Positions 53,059-62,048 of a DNA stretch of 64,000 bases are shown piece after piece. Both the position numbers and the translations under genes were made by a program. The stretch comes from Pontibacter vulgaris (GTDB lineage Bacteria > Bacteroidota > Bacteroidia > Cytophagales > Hymenobacteraceae), in the NCBI RefSeq assembly GCF_022758145.1, contig NZ_JAJVDH010000006.1:1-64000 (forward strand). The letters run 5' to 3'. How positions within the stretch are numbered: position 1 is the first letter of the stretch; each line of letters begins with the position of its first letter. The notes under the pieces are model-generated. The model was given only the letters and a program-made list of their open reading frames with translations. It did no database searches and had not been told where the DNA came from.

Positions 53059-55557
53059 TTATAGTTTAAACTGTATTGAGAATTTCACTCCGAACTTTCT
53101 GGCACCCGGATTATCAAGGTATGTTAGGCGGTGATAAGCATCTACTCTAAGTACTTTAAAGATATTCTCGATACCATACCCTACTTCTACATAAGGTTTA
53201 TCCGTGAAAGTATAAAAAGCTTCCTGCGGTGTTCCGTTAACTCCAACTGGCGAAAGCATAGCTTTATTCTGCTGGCTTAGGTTACCATAGAGTATGTTTG
53301 TACTGGCAAGTGTGCGCCATTTTAATTTTTTGATGAGGGGCAATCTGTTAAACAACAATCCTTCGAAATACTGTTCGTAGCGAAACGTGGCAAATGCATC
53401 GCTGGCAAACTCAAAGTAATTCATTAACTGGTAGGTTTGGTCGTAGTAGAAAGGCGTTTCGTTTCCTGCATGTACTTCGAGTAACGGATATGGCACTGCC
53501 GAAAATATTTTACCTGCTTCCAGTCTGTAGCGGGTTTTACCTAAGCGGCCCATCAAAAATTCCTGACTCATACCCACATCGGCACGCTGGTAGCTCAGTG
53601 TAGAGCCCAATGCATTGTTCAGGCCAAGCGTGTACTTAAATGTAAATACCGGCCAGCTGCCATTACCCAGGCTTATTCGCTCGTTATCGTTTTGTACAAC
53701 TACTTCATTTTTAGCAACTCTTGCAAAGTAGCTTAGTTCGGTTGTTTTAAAATTACCTATAAGTTTTTGTGGTGCTTCGCCATGTGTATCCTGGTAAGCA
53801 AAATCATACTGAGGTCTGAACTGACGGTTATTTACACCAATGCGCTGGTTAATCCCTCTGAAAAGTTCACGCTGCAGATAGGCATTTGTTTCTGTTACAA
53901 GTATAGGTCTACGCAATTCACCAAACCTTGCAAAACCCATAAAGAATGGACTTGCCATCAGTTTTTCCGACATAAGGCCAACCTGTTGCAGGTCTTCTTT
54001 ATGGGATACCCCAACTTCGCTCCAATGCTTCCGCGACAGGATGTACCGTGCATTTGCGCCATACTTTGCTTTCTTATCTTCGGTACCATAAGCGGCATAG
54101 CCACCAAATTCCCACTTATCGCTGAGACTGGCATTGGTTTTAAATCCTACCTGAAGGCGGTGGCCCTCCACGTTGTTATAGGCATACGTATAAGGGTACG
54201 GGCCAAGGCTAACTTTACCAACCTTCTTATAACCTGTAGCCAGCACGGTAGCAATTTTGGTAAAACGTGCTACTTTAGGCGATGCTTTTATGGAATCTAT
54301 AGTTGCGAAAACCAATTGGTCGGCTACAGATAAAGTATCGTGGCGGTTTTGATCCCAGAATGTTTCGGTATTAGAATTTGCCTTTTGCGCCAGGGAAATC
54401 GGCTGGTCGAAGAAGTTGGATTTGAGTGGTTTGTTTACGACAAAATTTTTGGCAGATGTACTAACTTTTGCAAATACCCCCGGCCTTGATTCGCTCAGCT
54501 TCGCGATCTTCATTTTAACTTCCGTTTTCACAGGTAACCAGGACCCCTCTGCCGTAGGCAAAGATTCCTGGAACAATTTTATACTTTCCACAAAGTTAAT
54601 ATTGGCTGTTTTGCTTACCGCCACATCAATCTTTCGCAAAGCATAAGTATCTTCCGTTATCCAGATATGGCCATTAAATGCCAGGTCTTGTGGCCTTTTC
54701 TGGTCTATTTTAATTTTATAGCACCATTCTTCGCCAACATACATACTATCCAGTAACTCATACTCATAATAGCTCTTCCAGCCATCCGCAATGGGGCTTA
54801 TGAAATCTTTCTGAAGCACGCTTACCCAGTTCTGGTAAAAATTATAATCCTGGTATGAAGTGCCAATAACCTGGGCAACCAGGTTACCATCCTGTATACC
54901 TATACCTGAAATCTTGGAAGCCTTTATTACCTCTTTTGTTTTCTTGGGGTCGCGGTTATAGTAGAAGTCTGAAAGAGATTCGGAAATAAAGAAAGGCAGC
55001 ACTTTTTTGCCATCCTCCCCTTTAATGAACATAGAAGTATCTACAACAGAAGTGATAGCTGATTTTATACCTGGTCGGCGTTTTTTCTGAGTGAGGTTAT
55101 CTACATCAAACTGCATTTTGGTATAAGCTTCATACTGGTAAGAGGTCAGTTTGCGCTTATCGTTTGCCTTTTTGTGCTCCATTACCCGGCGCATAATTTC
55201 CCAGGCTGGGTTCTCGCCTGGCCTGATTACCACTTCCTGTAATTTGTGTGAGGCTGTCTCGAGCTTAAATTGCAGATCTTGTACCGGCAGGCCAGCCTTA
55301 ACAGCTTTGGAAAGCGTGAGGTATCCTACATAAGAAACAGTTAATGAATCGGGAGCTTTTGAAAGTTTAATGTTAAAGGATCCGTTTATATCGGAGGTAG
55401 TACCTATTGACGAATTCTTTATGTAAACGCTTACAAATGGCAAAGCTTCGCCGGTTTTCGCATCTGTTACCTTACCCGATATCCGGATTTGGGCATGTAG
55501 GGCCGGTATGCTGAAAAGAAAAATCAGGAAAAGTATATATTTTTTCAAAACACTCAA
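53059..55557 (-). CDS. DUF5686 outer-membrane protein with CarboxypepD_reg-like domain
   Basis: An 832-residue outer-membrane protein typical of Bacteroidota. After a signal peptide (LFLIFLFSIPALHAQ), a carboxypeptidase-regulatory-like domain spans about 24-105 (ISGKVTDAKTGEALPFVSVY, GTTSDINGSFNIKL). The rest is DUF5686: an ENPAWEIMRRVMEHK linker motif, a periplasmic part, and a large C-terminal beta-barrel ending YLDNPGARKFGVKFSIQFKL. The N-terminal domain is shared with SusC/TonB-type proteins, but no TonB plug is seen. The function of DUF5686 is unknown; outer-membrane placement is inferred from strands and the terminal aromatic pattern. Confidence 0.9.
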   Translation of the reverse strand: MSVLKKYILFLIFLFSIPALHAQIRISGKVTDAKTGEALPFVSVYIKNSSIGTTSDINGSFNIKLSKAPDSLTVSYVGYLTLSKAVKAGLPVQDLQFKLETASHKLQEVVIRPGENPAWEIMRRVMEHKKANDKRKLTSYQYEAYTKMQFDVDNLTQKKRRPGIKSAITSVVDTSMFIKGEDGKKVLPFFISESLSDFYYNRDPKKTKEVIKASKISGIGIQDGNLVAQVIGTSYQDYNFYQNWVSVLQKDFISPIADGWKSYYEYELLDSMYVGEEWCYKIKIDQKRPQDLAFNGHIWITEDTYALRKIDVAVSKTANINFVESIKLFQESLPTAEGSWLPVKTEVKMKIAKLSESRPGVFAKVSTSAKNFVVNKPLKSNFFDQPISLAQKANSNTETFWDQNRHDTLSVADQLVFATIDSIKASPKVARFTKIATVLATGYKKVGKVSLGPYPYTYAYNNVEGHRLQVGFKTNASLSDKWEFGGYAAYGTEDKKAKYGANARYILSRKHWSEVGVSHKEDLQQVGLMSEKLMASPFFMGFARFGELRRPILVTETNAYLQRELFRGINQRIGVNNRQFRPQYDFAYQDTHGEAPQKLIGNFKTTELSYFARVAKNEVVVQNDNERISLGNGSWPVFTFKYTLGLNNALGSTLSYQRADVGMSQEFLMGRLGKTRYRLEAGKIFSAVPYPLLEVHAGNETPFYYDQTYQLMNYFEFASDAFATFRYEQYFEGLLFNRLPLIKKLKWRTLASTNILYGNLSQQNKAMLSPVGVNGTPQEAFYTFTDKPYVEVGYGIENIFKVLRVDAYHRLTYLDNPGARKFGVKFSIQFKL

Positions 55558-55735
55558 AATTTAAATTTGCTGGCGCAAAATTAAATTGAATAATCATCAA
55601 ATACTATATAATGTACATACTTATATGTTGCAACATTAAGTATAAGATGGCTTAACTTTTATCCGCATAATTATAAACCCCATCCCCCCACTGTTCAATT
55701 TACCTTTTCTTGAATTGGCCTAATAAGGCATTCAG

Positions 55736-55747
55736 TGATATATGTCA
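55736..55747 (+). promoter_or_regulatory. Candidate CRP/FNR-family operator upstream of nirK
   Basis: The sequence TGA-N6-TCA (within AGTGATATATGTCATA) has the core spacing of CRP/FNR-family sites and lies 84 bases before the nirK start codon. FNR-like regulators (NNR, DNR) usually control nitrite reductase genes, but the outer positions do not fit the FNR consensus exactly and no such regulator is in the window. Confidence 0.4.
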
Positions 55748-55831
55748 TAAACCAATATGACTACCATCATAAGAATAAAGCAGCCCATGGTATTTCTTTG
55801 TACCATACAAAATCACTAATCCTTTAACATT

Positions 55832-57307
55832 ATGAAAATGTCTACACTGAGCAAAGTGGTACAGCTAACAGCTATAGGTATCTACAGCTTAGGATTATTG
55901 GCATCCTGCAGCTCACAGGCAACAACTGCTGATAATAAAGCGTCAACCGAAGAGGCACTTGCAAAAGAACTTCCAGTAATTCAGGCAGAGCTAACGGATG
56001 CACCTAAAGTTCCGGCCCCTATTACCCGAAAGCATGCTGCAAAAGTGGTTGTTAAACTGGAAGTATCGGAGGTTGTTAAAAAAATGGCTGACGGTGTAGA
56101 CTATACTTTCTGGACATTTGGTGGTTCTGTACCGGGTAAGTTTATTCGTATCCGGCAGAACGACGAAGTGGAATTTCACTTAATGAACCACCCCGATAGC
56201 AAGAACCCGCACAACATTGACTTACACGCAGTAACAGGCCCAGGCGGTGGTGCTGCTTCTACTTTCACAGCTCCTGGCCACGAAACTATCTTTAACTTTA
56301 AAGCCCTTAACCCCGGCTTGTATGTTTACCACTGCGCTACTGCCCCGGTAGGTATGCACATTGCCAATGGTATGTATGGCTTAATACTGGTAGAGCCTGA
56401 AGAAGGACTTCCTAAAGTTGATAAAGAATACTACATAATGCAGGGCGATTTCTATACTAAAGGGGCATTCGGTGCACCTGGTTTACAGCCTTTCGATATG
56501 GAAAAAGCATTGGACGAAAACCCATCTTATGTCGTGTTTAACGGTTCTGTAGGTTCGCTTACCGGCGATAAAGCCCTTACAGCCAAAGTTGGTGAAACTG
56601 TACGCCTGTTTGTAGGTAATGGCGGCCCTAACCTGATCTCTTCCTTCCACGTCATAGGTGAAATTTTTGACAACGTTTATACAGAGGGTGGTACCAAAGT
56701 ACACAGCAACGTGCAGACTACCCTGGTGCCGGCAGGTGGCTCAGCTATTACAGAATTTAAAGCCGATGTGCCTGGTAACTATGTGCTAGTAGATCACTCT
56801 ATCTTCAGGGCATTTAATAAAGGAGCTTTGGGTATGATAAAAGTGGAAGGCGGCGAAAACAAGCGCCTGTACTCTGGCCAGATAGATGACAGGATATACC
56901 AGCCTGAAGGATCCACTGTGCAGGAAATGCCACAATCTGCTACACCTAAAGCGATGGTTGCATCAAACAAGAACATGCGCATAGAGCTTGGCAAAACATT
57001 GTATGCTCAAAATTGCCAGGCTTGCCACCAGGCTGAAGGCCAAGGTATGAAAGGCGCCTTCCCTCCGCTTGCTAAATCTGACTTCCTGAACAGCGATCTG
57101 AACAGAGCTATAGGTGTGGTAGCACACGGCCTGGAAGGTCAGATAAAAGTGAACGGAGAAGTTTATAACAGCACCATGCCTAAACTGAAGTTAACAGACG
57201 AGGAAATTGCGAATGTAATAACCTATGTAGTAAATAACTGGGGCAACAAAGGCGGCGAAGTAACCCTCGACCAGGTGAAAAAAGCGAAAGCCACTTACAA
57301 GCACTAA
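55832..57307 (+). CDS. nirK: Copper nitrite reductase, AniA-type, with C-terminal cytochrome c domain
   Basis: A 491-residue periplasmic lipoprotein ([12 protein letters not shown]) that reduces nitrite to NO. The first cupredoxin domain has [15 protein letters not shown] (type 1 His127, catalytic Asp130, type 2 His132) and [18 protein letters not shown] (His167, Cys168, His176, Met181), spaced as in Neisseria AniA. The second domain has catalytic His273 in [12 protein letters not shown] and type 2 His322 in [15 protein letters not shown]. From about residue 385 a class I cytochrome c follows with the heme motif CQACH (395-399). The fusion resembles three-domain NirK enzymes where heme feeds the copper site. 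The ATG at 55838 is an alternative start. First gene of a three-gene cluster. Confidence 0.96.
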   Translation: MKMSTLSKVVQLTAIGIYSLGLLASCSSQATTADNKASTEEALAKELPVIQAELTDAPKVPAPITRKHAAKVVVKLEVSEVVKKMADGVDYTFWTFGGSVPGKFIRIRQNDEVEFHLMNHPDSKNPHNIDLHAVTGPGGGAASTFTAPGHETIFNFKALNPGLYVYHCATAPVGMHIANGMYGLILVEPEEGLPKVDKEYYIMQGDFYTKGAFGAPGLQPFDMEKALDENPSYVVFNGSVGSLTGDKALTAKVGETVRLFVGNGGPNLISSFHVIGEIFDNVYTEGGTKVHSNVQTTLVPAGGSAITEFKADVPGNYVLVDHSIFRAFNKGALGMIKVEGGENKRLYSGQIDDRIYQPEGSTVQEMPQSATPKAMVASNKNMRIELGKTLYAQNCQACHQAEGQGMKGAFPPLAKSDFLNSDLNRAIGVVAHGLEGQIKVNGEVYNSTMPKLKLTDEEIANVITYVVNNWGNKGGEVTLDQVKKAKATYKH

Positions 57308-57329
57308 TTCAAAGTATAAAGTATAGATT

Positions 57330-58136
57330 ATGATCCGCAGACTTCTGACAGCTTTCCTGATTTTCGGAACTTGTGGTATGGCAATGGCACAAAAGAGCAC
57401 TCCTGCAAACCTGGCCCAGGTAAAAGGAGGCACTTTTGTGCCGCTTTACGGCAGCAACGGCAAAGCTGTAAGCGTGCAGGGTTTCCGGATGGATAAGTAC
57501 CCGGTTACAAATGCTGAGTACGCTGCTTTTGTGACTAAAAATCCTAAATGGAAGAAGCATGCGGTAAAAAAGCTCTTTGCTGATGCCAACTACTTACGCC
57601 ACTGGACCTCAGATTCTAATGTTGGTAAAAATGCAGACAAACTGAGTAATAGTCCGGTTGTAAATGTATCATGGTTTGCAGCCAAAGCTTACTGCGAATG
57701 CCAGGGCAAACGCTTGCCAAGTATAAATGAATGGGAGTATGCTGCACTTGCCAGCGAAACCAAAGCCAATGCTTCTAAAGATGCTAAATTCTACCAACGA
57801 AGCCTTGACTGGTACAGCCAGCCAAACCCAAAGTATCTGCCCCCTGTTCAACAAAGCTTTAGAAATTACTATGGAATTTATGGCATGATCGGCTTGGTTT
57901 GGGAATGGACTTCTGACTTTAACTCCAACATGTTAATCGGTGAATCAAGGGCTAATTCCAGTCTTGACAGACAGCTGTTTTGCGGAGCCGGCGCTACCGG
58001 TGCGAGTGATGTTCAGAATTATGTTGCCTTTATGCGCTATGCCTTCCGCTCCAGCCTGAAAGCAAACTATACGGTAGGCAACTTAGGTTTCCGTTGTGTG
58101 CAGGATGTAAAGAATCAAGCTATTGCCAAAAAGTAA
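57330..58136 (+). CDS. nirV: NirV-like SUMF1/FGE-sulfatase domain protein
   Basis: A 268-residue exported protein (signal ending TCGMAMAQ) with a formylglycine-generating-enzyme-like fold: FRMDKYPVTNAEYAAFVTKN near the N-terminus, PVVNVSWFAAKAYCECQGKR with LPSINEWEYAAL in the middle, YGMIGLVWEWTSDFNS, and FRSSLKANYTVGNLGFRCV at the end. FGE-like NirV proteins are commonly encoded beside nirK; their exact role is unsettled. It lies 22 bases after nirK and ahead of the Sco gene, so the three are likely co-transcribed. A true FGE function is unlikely, since no sulfatase is nearby. Confidence 0.9.
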   Translation: MIRRLLTAFLIFGTCGMAMAQKSTPANLAQVKGGTFVPLYGSNGKAVSVQGFRMDKYPVTNAEYAAFVTKNPKWKKHAVKKLFADANYLRHWTSDSNVGKNADKLSNSPVVNVSWFAAKAYCECQGKRLPSINEWEYAALASETKANASKDAKFYQRSLDWYSQPNPKYLPPVQQSFRNYYGIYGMIGLVWEWTSDFNSNMLIGESRANSSLDRQLFCGAGATGASDVQNYVAFMRYAFRSSLKANYTVGNLGFRCVQDVKNQAIAKK

Positions 58137-58140
58137 AAAG

Positions 58141-58776
58141 ATGAATACGATGAGAAAATATACAACAGCTACCCTATTGCTATTAGCAATTGTGTTGGGT
58201 GCATGCCAGGGAGAGCAAAGTATAATTAAAGCGACAGAGTCAGCTACCCTTGCTCCGACCACAGGCTCTACAGAAATTTCTGAAATGTCACTTTATAATC
58301 TTGATTCGGACTGGCAGAATCAGAATAGCGAAACTTTAAAATTACAATACCTGCAAGGCAAAGTTCAGTTAGTGGCCATGATCTATACCAGCTGCGGTTA
58401 CGCCTGCCCACGCATTGTAGCTGATCTAATACGTATTGAAGCATCGCTGAAAGAAGTTAAGCGTGAAGATGTTGGAATAGTACTGGTAACTATGGACCCA
58501 GCCTGGGATACGCCAGAAAAACTAAGTGCTTTTGCTAAAGAGAACAATCTTGACCCTGACCGTTACAAACTGCTGACCAGTAAGCAGGAAAATATTCAGG
58601 AGTTGGCTGCTTTGCTGAACATGAAGTATAAAATGTCTCCTGATGGTGAGATAGCGCACTCTAATATTATTTCTGTACTGAATGCAAAAGGTGAGATCAT
58701 ACATCAGCAGGAAGGTTTAGGTGCAGACCCTAATGAAACTGTGAATGCTATTAAAGGCCTGTTGCATAAAATTTAA
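58141..58776 (+). CDS. SCO1/SenC-family copper chaperone or thiol protein
   Basis: A protein of about 211 residues with a lipoprotein signal (LLLAIVLGACQGEQ). It has the Sco thioredoxin fold with the copper-binding CxxxC in MIYTSCGYACPRIVADLIR, then IVLVTMDPAWDTPEKLSAFA, and the distal His in DGEIAHSNIISVLNAKG. Sco proteins insert copper or reduce cysteines in copper enzymes; here the target is probably the adjacent NirK. I take the ATG at 58141, 5 bases after the nirV stop; an in-frame ATG at 58123 would overlap nirV. A strong terminator follows. Confidence 0.92.
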   Translation: MNTMRKYTTATLLLLAIVLGACQGEQSIIKATESATLAPTTGSTEISEMSLYNLDSDWQNQNSETLKLQYLQGKVQLVAMIYTSCGYACPRIVADLIRIEASLKEVKREDVGIVLVTMDPAWDTPEKLSAFAKENNLDPDRYKLLTSKQENIQELAALLNMKYKMSPDGEIAHSNIISVLNAKGEIIHQQEGLGADPNETVNAIKGLLHKI

Positions 58777-58790
58777 CCTTGTCAGAAAGT

Positions 58791-58834
58791 AAGCAAAAAG
58801 AGCTGTACTTCTCTAAGTATAGCTCTTTTTGCTT
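58791..58834 (+). terminator. Terminator of the nirK-nirV-sco cluster
   Basis: A 20-bp stem with one G-U pair (58791-58810 with 58815-58834) and a 4-base loop, 15 bases after the Sco stop. The right arm carries an AAGTATA copy. Confidence 0.85.
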
Positions 58835-59000
58835 TTGGGTTTATTAGTTAATTATGTGAAATAACTCCGCTGTTCTTATAATATCAAATCTACTTAATAG
58901 TAGCATTTTTTAAGTCTCTTCTTAAATTAATTAATCTATATCTATTGTTATTAATATTGTAGCTGATTAAATTTGAATAATCAACTTAAAGCCAAATCCT

Positions 59001-59639
59001 TTGAAAAAACATCTACTATCATTCTTTTTAGTTCTGGGTAGCCTTACTTTTTTACAGGCTCAGGACCTGATCACTAAGCGTAACGGGGAAATATTGCAGG
59101 CAAAAGTACTGGAAGTCTCTTTAAACGACATCAAGTATAAAAGCTTTAGCAATTTAGAAGGCCCAACCTACGTGGTGCCTAAAGCAGAGGTAACCGTAAT
59201 TCAGTATGCCAACAAAACTACCGAGGCTTTTGAATTGCCTGAAGCGGCAAGTGCTACGGCATCCAACCAACCTGCACCAGCAGTAAACGCTGTACAGCCC
59301 GTAACATCATCTGCTTCTTCAGTGGAACTCTTTAACAAAGGGCAATTAGATGCACTAAACCATTATGATGGTTACAAATCTGCTGGTACGGGAGTTCTGG
59401 TTGCAAGCCTTGTTTCTCCTTTAATCGGGCTTGTACCGGCAATTATTACATCCTCTACGCCTCCTAAAGTTAAGAACTTGGACTCTCCGACTCCTGATAT
59501 GCTAAACCAACCGGATTATGCTTCTGGTTACCGAAAAAGTGCACGCAAGATAAAGTCAGGTAAAGTATGGAAAAACTGGGGTATTGCCTTTGGGGTTAAC
59601 CTGGCATTGGTGCTTATGCTAAGCAGCGGTTCAAACTAG
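59001..59639 (+). CDS. Secreted/membrane hypothetical protein, Bacteroidota type
   Basis: A 212-residue protein starting at TTG (59001), giving the signal peptide KKHLLSFFLVLGSLTFLQAQ; no ATG lies at the right place. The mature N-terminus, ITKRNGEILQAKVLEVSLND and PTYVVPKAEVTVIQYANK, is a pattern I know from many Bacteroidota hypothetical proteins. A Ser/Ala/Pro linker follows, then a first hydrophobic helix (GVLVASLVSPLIGLVPAII) and a last one (WGIAFGVNLALVLMLSSG). Function unknown. The two helices suggest membrane insertion with the beta-rich part outside. Confidence 0.75.
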   Translation: MKKHLLSFFLVLGSLTFLQAQDLITKRNGEILQAKVLEVSLNDIKYKSFSNLEGPTYVVPKAEVTVIQYANKTTEAFELPEAASATASNQPAPAVNAVQPVTSSASSVELFNKGQLDALNHYDGYKSAGTGVLVASLVSPLIGLVPAIITSSTPPKVKNLDSPTPDMLNQPDYASGYRKSARKIKSGKVWKNWGIAFGVNLALVLMLSSGSN

Positions 59640-59652
59640 AAAGAATAAGCCC

Positions 59653-59690
59653 TATAAAAAACCTCTGCCTGAAACAGAGGTTTTTTTATA
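59653..59690. terminator. Bidirectional terminator before the SDR gene
   Basis: A stem of about 15 bp (59653-59667 with 59675-59690) with A- and T-runs in its arms, between the TTG-start gene and the convergent SDR gene. Confidence 0.85.
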
Positions 59691-59699
59691 CCCAATATC

Positions 59700-60575
59700 T
59701 TACTGCCCTTTACCACGCATCTGCTTTTCCATCGCATCCCACATTTCCTGCGGGATCTGATCGAAAGAGTTGAATTCGCCGGCGCCGTAAAGCCATTCTC
59801 CCCCATCTATAGTTACCACTTCCCCATTCACAAAAGAGGCGTAATCTGATACTAAATAGGCAGCCAGGTTGGCCAATTCCTGGTGCTCGCCAAAGCGGCC
59901 TACAGGTATACGCTTCACCGGATCCAGTTTATCGGCCAGTTGTTTCGGGAACAAGCGTGTCCAGGCACCTTCTGTTGGAAAAGGGCCTGGGGCAATGGCG
60001 TTTGAACGGATGCCATACTTTGCCCACTCCGATGCCAGAGAGCGTGTCATGGCCAGCACACCGGCTTTTGCGCAGGCTGATGGAACAACATAACCAGAGC
60101 CGGTCCAGGCATAGGTAGTAACAATATTAAGTATAGCTGCTTCCTGTTTCTGCTCTATCCAGTGTTTGCCCAGTGCCAGGGTACAGTTGTAGCTACCTTT
60201 CAGCACGATGTCAGTAATCACGTCAAAAGCTTTATGGCTCAGGCGCTCGGTTGGGCTAACGAAATTTCCAGCAGCATTATTTACCAGTATATCTACACGT
60301 CCAAACTTTTCCAGTGTAGCTTTTAGCATGGCTTCTATCTCGAAGTACTTGCGTACATCGCAGGCAATAGGTAAAACCTGGCCGCCTGTTTCCTGCATTA
60401 GTTCCTGTGCAGTTTGCTCCAACACTTCTAATTTGCGACTACAGATAACTACATTAGCACCCAGTTCCAGGAAATATTTAACCATAGACCGGCCCAGGCC
60501 TGTACCGCCGCCTGTTACAATTATTGTTTTGCCTTTCAGTGCGCCTTCTTTCAGCATCGGTTCAGCTTTTATCAT
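59700..60575 (-). CDS. SDR oxidoreductase, 2,4-dienoyl-CoA reductase-like
   Basis: A 291-residue Rossmann enzyme. The cofactor motif GGGTGLGRSMVKYFLELGA is near residue 22 and the NNAAGNFVSPTERLS motif near residue 100. It lacks the usual Tyr-x3-Lys: the position four before the Lys is Ser (PSACAKAGV), and a Tyr lies 15 before the Lys (TTYAWTG). This is the arrangement in mitochondrial 2,4-dienoyl-CoA reductase (Tyr199, Ser210, Lys214 in the human enzyme). It therefore probably reduces 2,4-dienoyl-CoA with NADPH in unsaturated fatty-acid beta-oxidation. Single gene, divergent from the NuiA-like gene. Confidence 0.88.
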   Translation of the reverse strand: MIKAEPMLKEGALKGKTIIVTGGGTGLGRSMVKYFLELGANVVICSRKLEVLEQTAQELMQETGGQVLPIACDVRKYFEIEAMLKATLEKFGRVDILVNNAAGNFVSPTERLSHKAFDVITDIVLKGSYNCTLALGKHWIEQKQEAAILNIVTTYAWTGSGYVVPSACAKAGVLAMTRSLASEWAKYGIRSNAIAPGPFPTEGAWTRLFPKQLADKLDPVKRIPVGRFGEHQELANLAAYLVSDYASFVNGEVVTIDGGEWLYGAGEFNSFDQIPQEMWDAMEKQMRGKGQ

Positions 60576-60701
60576 AGTTTCTTTTGTTTAGTATGTGAAA
60601 ATGCAGCTCCTGGTTAGGCTGCCTGCATAATAAAGATAACGATTGCTTTGTTTATACTTTTAAAAATGTCGTATTCTTTTGCATAACCTATACTGAACAG
60701 C

Positions 60702-61106
60702 ATGGACAATGAAAGTATGAAAAGCGAACTGGTGCGGGCTGCAGATGGCCTGCTGATGCTAAGCGAAACCGATGCACCTCTGGAATATTATTTTCATGAA
60801 AAGCCAGAAGACGGATTTTTTGATGAAACCGTAGTTGTGCAATGGGCAGGAAAGCCAGCCGGCAAAAAAGTAGAAGTGCAGGAAGTGGATTATTTTTTCC
60901 GGAATATGATGAACACTTATCCTGATGATGTAGATAAAAGAAAACAAGATGCAGAGCGTTTCCGGCAATTGGTAGTAACATTAAAGAATCTGCTGCAGGA
61001 TGTTAAAGTATACCGTATTCATGAAATTGGTATCGATGTATTTATACTGGGCCGTACGCCCGATGGTAACTATGCCGGCTACAAAACATTGGTTGTAGAA
61101 ACCTGA
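60702..61106 (+). CDS. nuiA: Nuclease A inhibitor-like protein (NuiA family)
   Basis: A 134-residue small acidic cytoplasmic protein. It matches Anabaena NuiA along its length: ADGLLMLSETDAPLEYYF near the N-terminus, VDYFFRNMMNTYPDD in the middle, and VYRIHEIGIDVFILGRTPDG with the last residues VVET. In NuiA, Glu24 and the C-terminal Thr135 contact the NucA active site and its metal; here Glu22 and Thr134 are at the same places. The ATG at 60717 is an alternative start. It converges on a NucA-like nuclease gene, its likely target. Confidence 0.87.
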   Translation: MDNESMKSELVRAADGLLMLSETDAPLEYYFHEKPEDGFFDETVVVQWAGKPAGKKVEVQEVDYFFRNMMNTYPDDVDKRKQDAERFRQLVVTLKNLLQDVKVYRIHEIGIDVFILGRTPDGNYAGYKTLVVET

Positions 61107-61112
61107 GTATAT

Positions 61113-61150
61113 AAAAAAATCCCCTGCCAGGTCTGACAGGGGATTTTTTT
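61113..61150. terminator. Bidirectional terminator between nuiA-like and nucA-like genes
   Basis: A perfect 14-bp stem (61113-61126 with 61137-61150) whose outer parts are A7 and T7 runs, 10-base loop. It ends both convergent genes. Confidence 0.9.
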
Positions 61151-61166
61151 GAAGTATAAACCCGGC

Positions 61167-62048
61167 TTATTGCGTTGGGCCGTTATCTACTTTAGCTTCA
61201 ATGGTGGTTTGCACTGTAGATGATACGTTTGATAAGATGTTATAACCAGTTTTGGCTTCTATAGCGTCTACGGTAGTACGGTAACCACCCCAGGAGCTGC
61301 TGACGGTATTTGAATTTGGAGTATCCACGGCGATAACGCGTGTGCTGGTGGTAACACGAGCAGCATCTCCGGTACCAACTGGCAATACAACAATTACTTT
61401 CCAGATGCGGTTTGGTACTGTAACCTTGCCGCCAGCTATTGTGGTTTTATAGCCAGCACTTCCATCGCCACCTGTTCCGTAACTTCCCATTATCACGTAA
61501 AGCTCGTTGCCCTGGTTTACAAGTGTACGGCAATAGTTTTCAAGATTACCCCAGGTTTGCTGGTTATTGTTAGGGGCCTGCGGAATCATGTTCGACATCA
61601 GGAAAGTAGCTGAGTTGTCGGTAACAGTAAGGGTGCGGTCTGCTGACGGGCAATTATGTCCACGATCGAAGCCGCTGCCAGTGTAGTCAGTGGACTGTAC
61701 TTTATAAAAACTAGAAGGTAGTGAGTTGTCGGCACGGAAATCGTCCTGCCGAGGCGTGCTACCTAACCACGCACTGCTCAGATGCCAGCTAACCCAGTTT
61801 GGCGTACCACGGTAGCTGTTATACGACATAGCGTACTGACTCTTTGTAACCAGGTAATTGGAGTAACTGGTTCCGGCGCCGCTCGGGTTGCCCATGGCCA
61901 TGTTATTGTCCTGGGTTGCATTTGCCACAGAATCTACGGTTCCGATTTGCTGCTTGGTAGCATCCGGATTCATTTCCTCCTTAGAGCAGGAAACAAGCAT
62001 CCATCCTATTGCAGACAGATACAAAAAGCTTTTAAAGTTTCTTAACAT
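61167..62048 (-). CDS. nucA: DNA/RNA non-specific endonuclease, NucA-like lipoprotein
   Basis: A 293-residue secreted or surface nuclease with a lipoprotein signal (AIGWMLVSCSKEEM). The beta-beta-alpha-metal core shows FDRGHNCPSADRTLT with the catalytic His and FLMSNMIPQAPNNNQQTWG with NLENYCRTLV, carrying the metal-binding Asn and Glu. Identity with Anabaena NucA is visible around DRGH and in the NMIPQAPNNN stretch. It should cut single- and double-stranded nucleic acids with a divalent metal outside the cytoplasm. The inhibitor gene nuiA faces it across a shared terminator, as protection against unexported enzyme. Confidence 0.93.
   Translation of the reverse strand: MLRNFKSFLYLSAIGWMLVSCSKEEMNPDATKQQIGTVDSVANATQDNNMAMGNPSGAGTSYSNYLVTKSQYAMSYNSYRGTPNWVSWHLSSAWLGSTPRQDDFRADNSLPSSFYKVQSTDYTGSGFDRGHNCPSADRTLTVTDNSATFLMSNMIPQAPNNNQQTWGNLENYCRTLVNQGNELYVIMGSYGTGGDGSAGYKTTIAGGKVTVPNRIWKVIVVLPVGTGDAARVTTSTRVIAVDTPNSNTVSSSWGGYRTTVDAIEAKTGYNILSNVSSTVQTTIEAKVDNGPTQ

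Noticed and set aside
53767..54333. Long plus-strand open frame (188 codons) inside the DUF5686 gene
   Set aside because: It lies antisense within a well-supported 832-residue gene, is Cys/aromatic-rich without any domain look, and has no promoter element or start context.
59001..59003. TTG start as a possible annotation error
   Set aside because: It gives a complete signal peptide directly from the start, and no in-frame ATG or GTG offers an alternative before the hydrophobic core, so it was kept.
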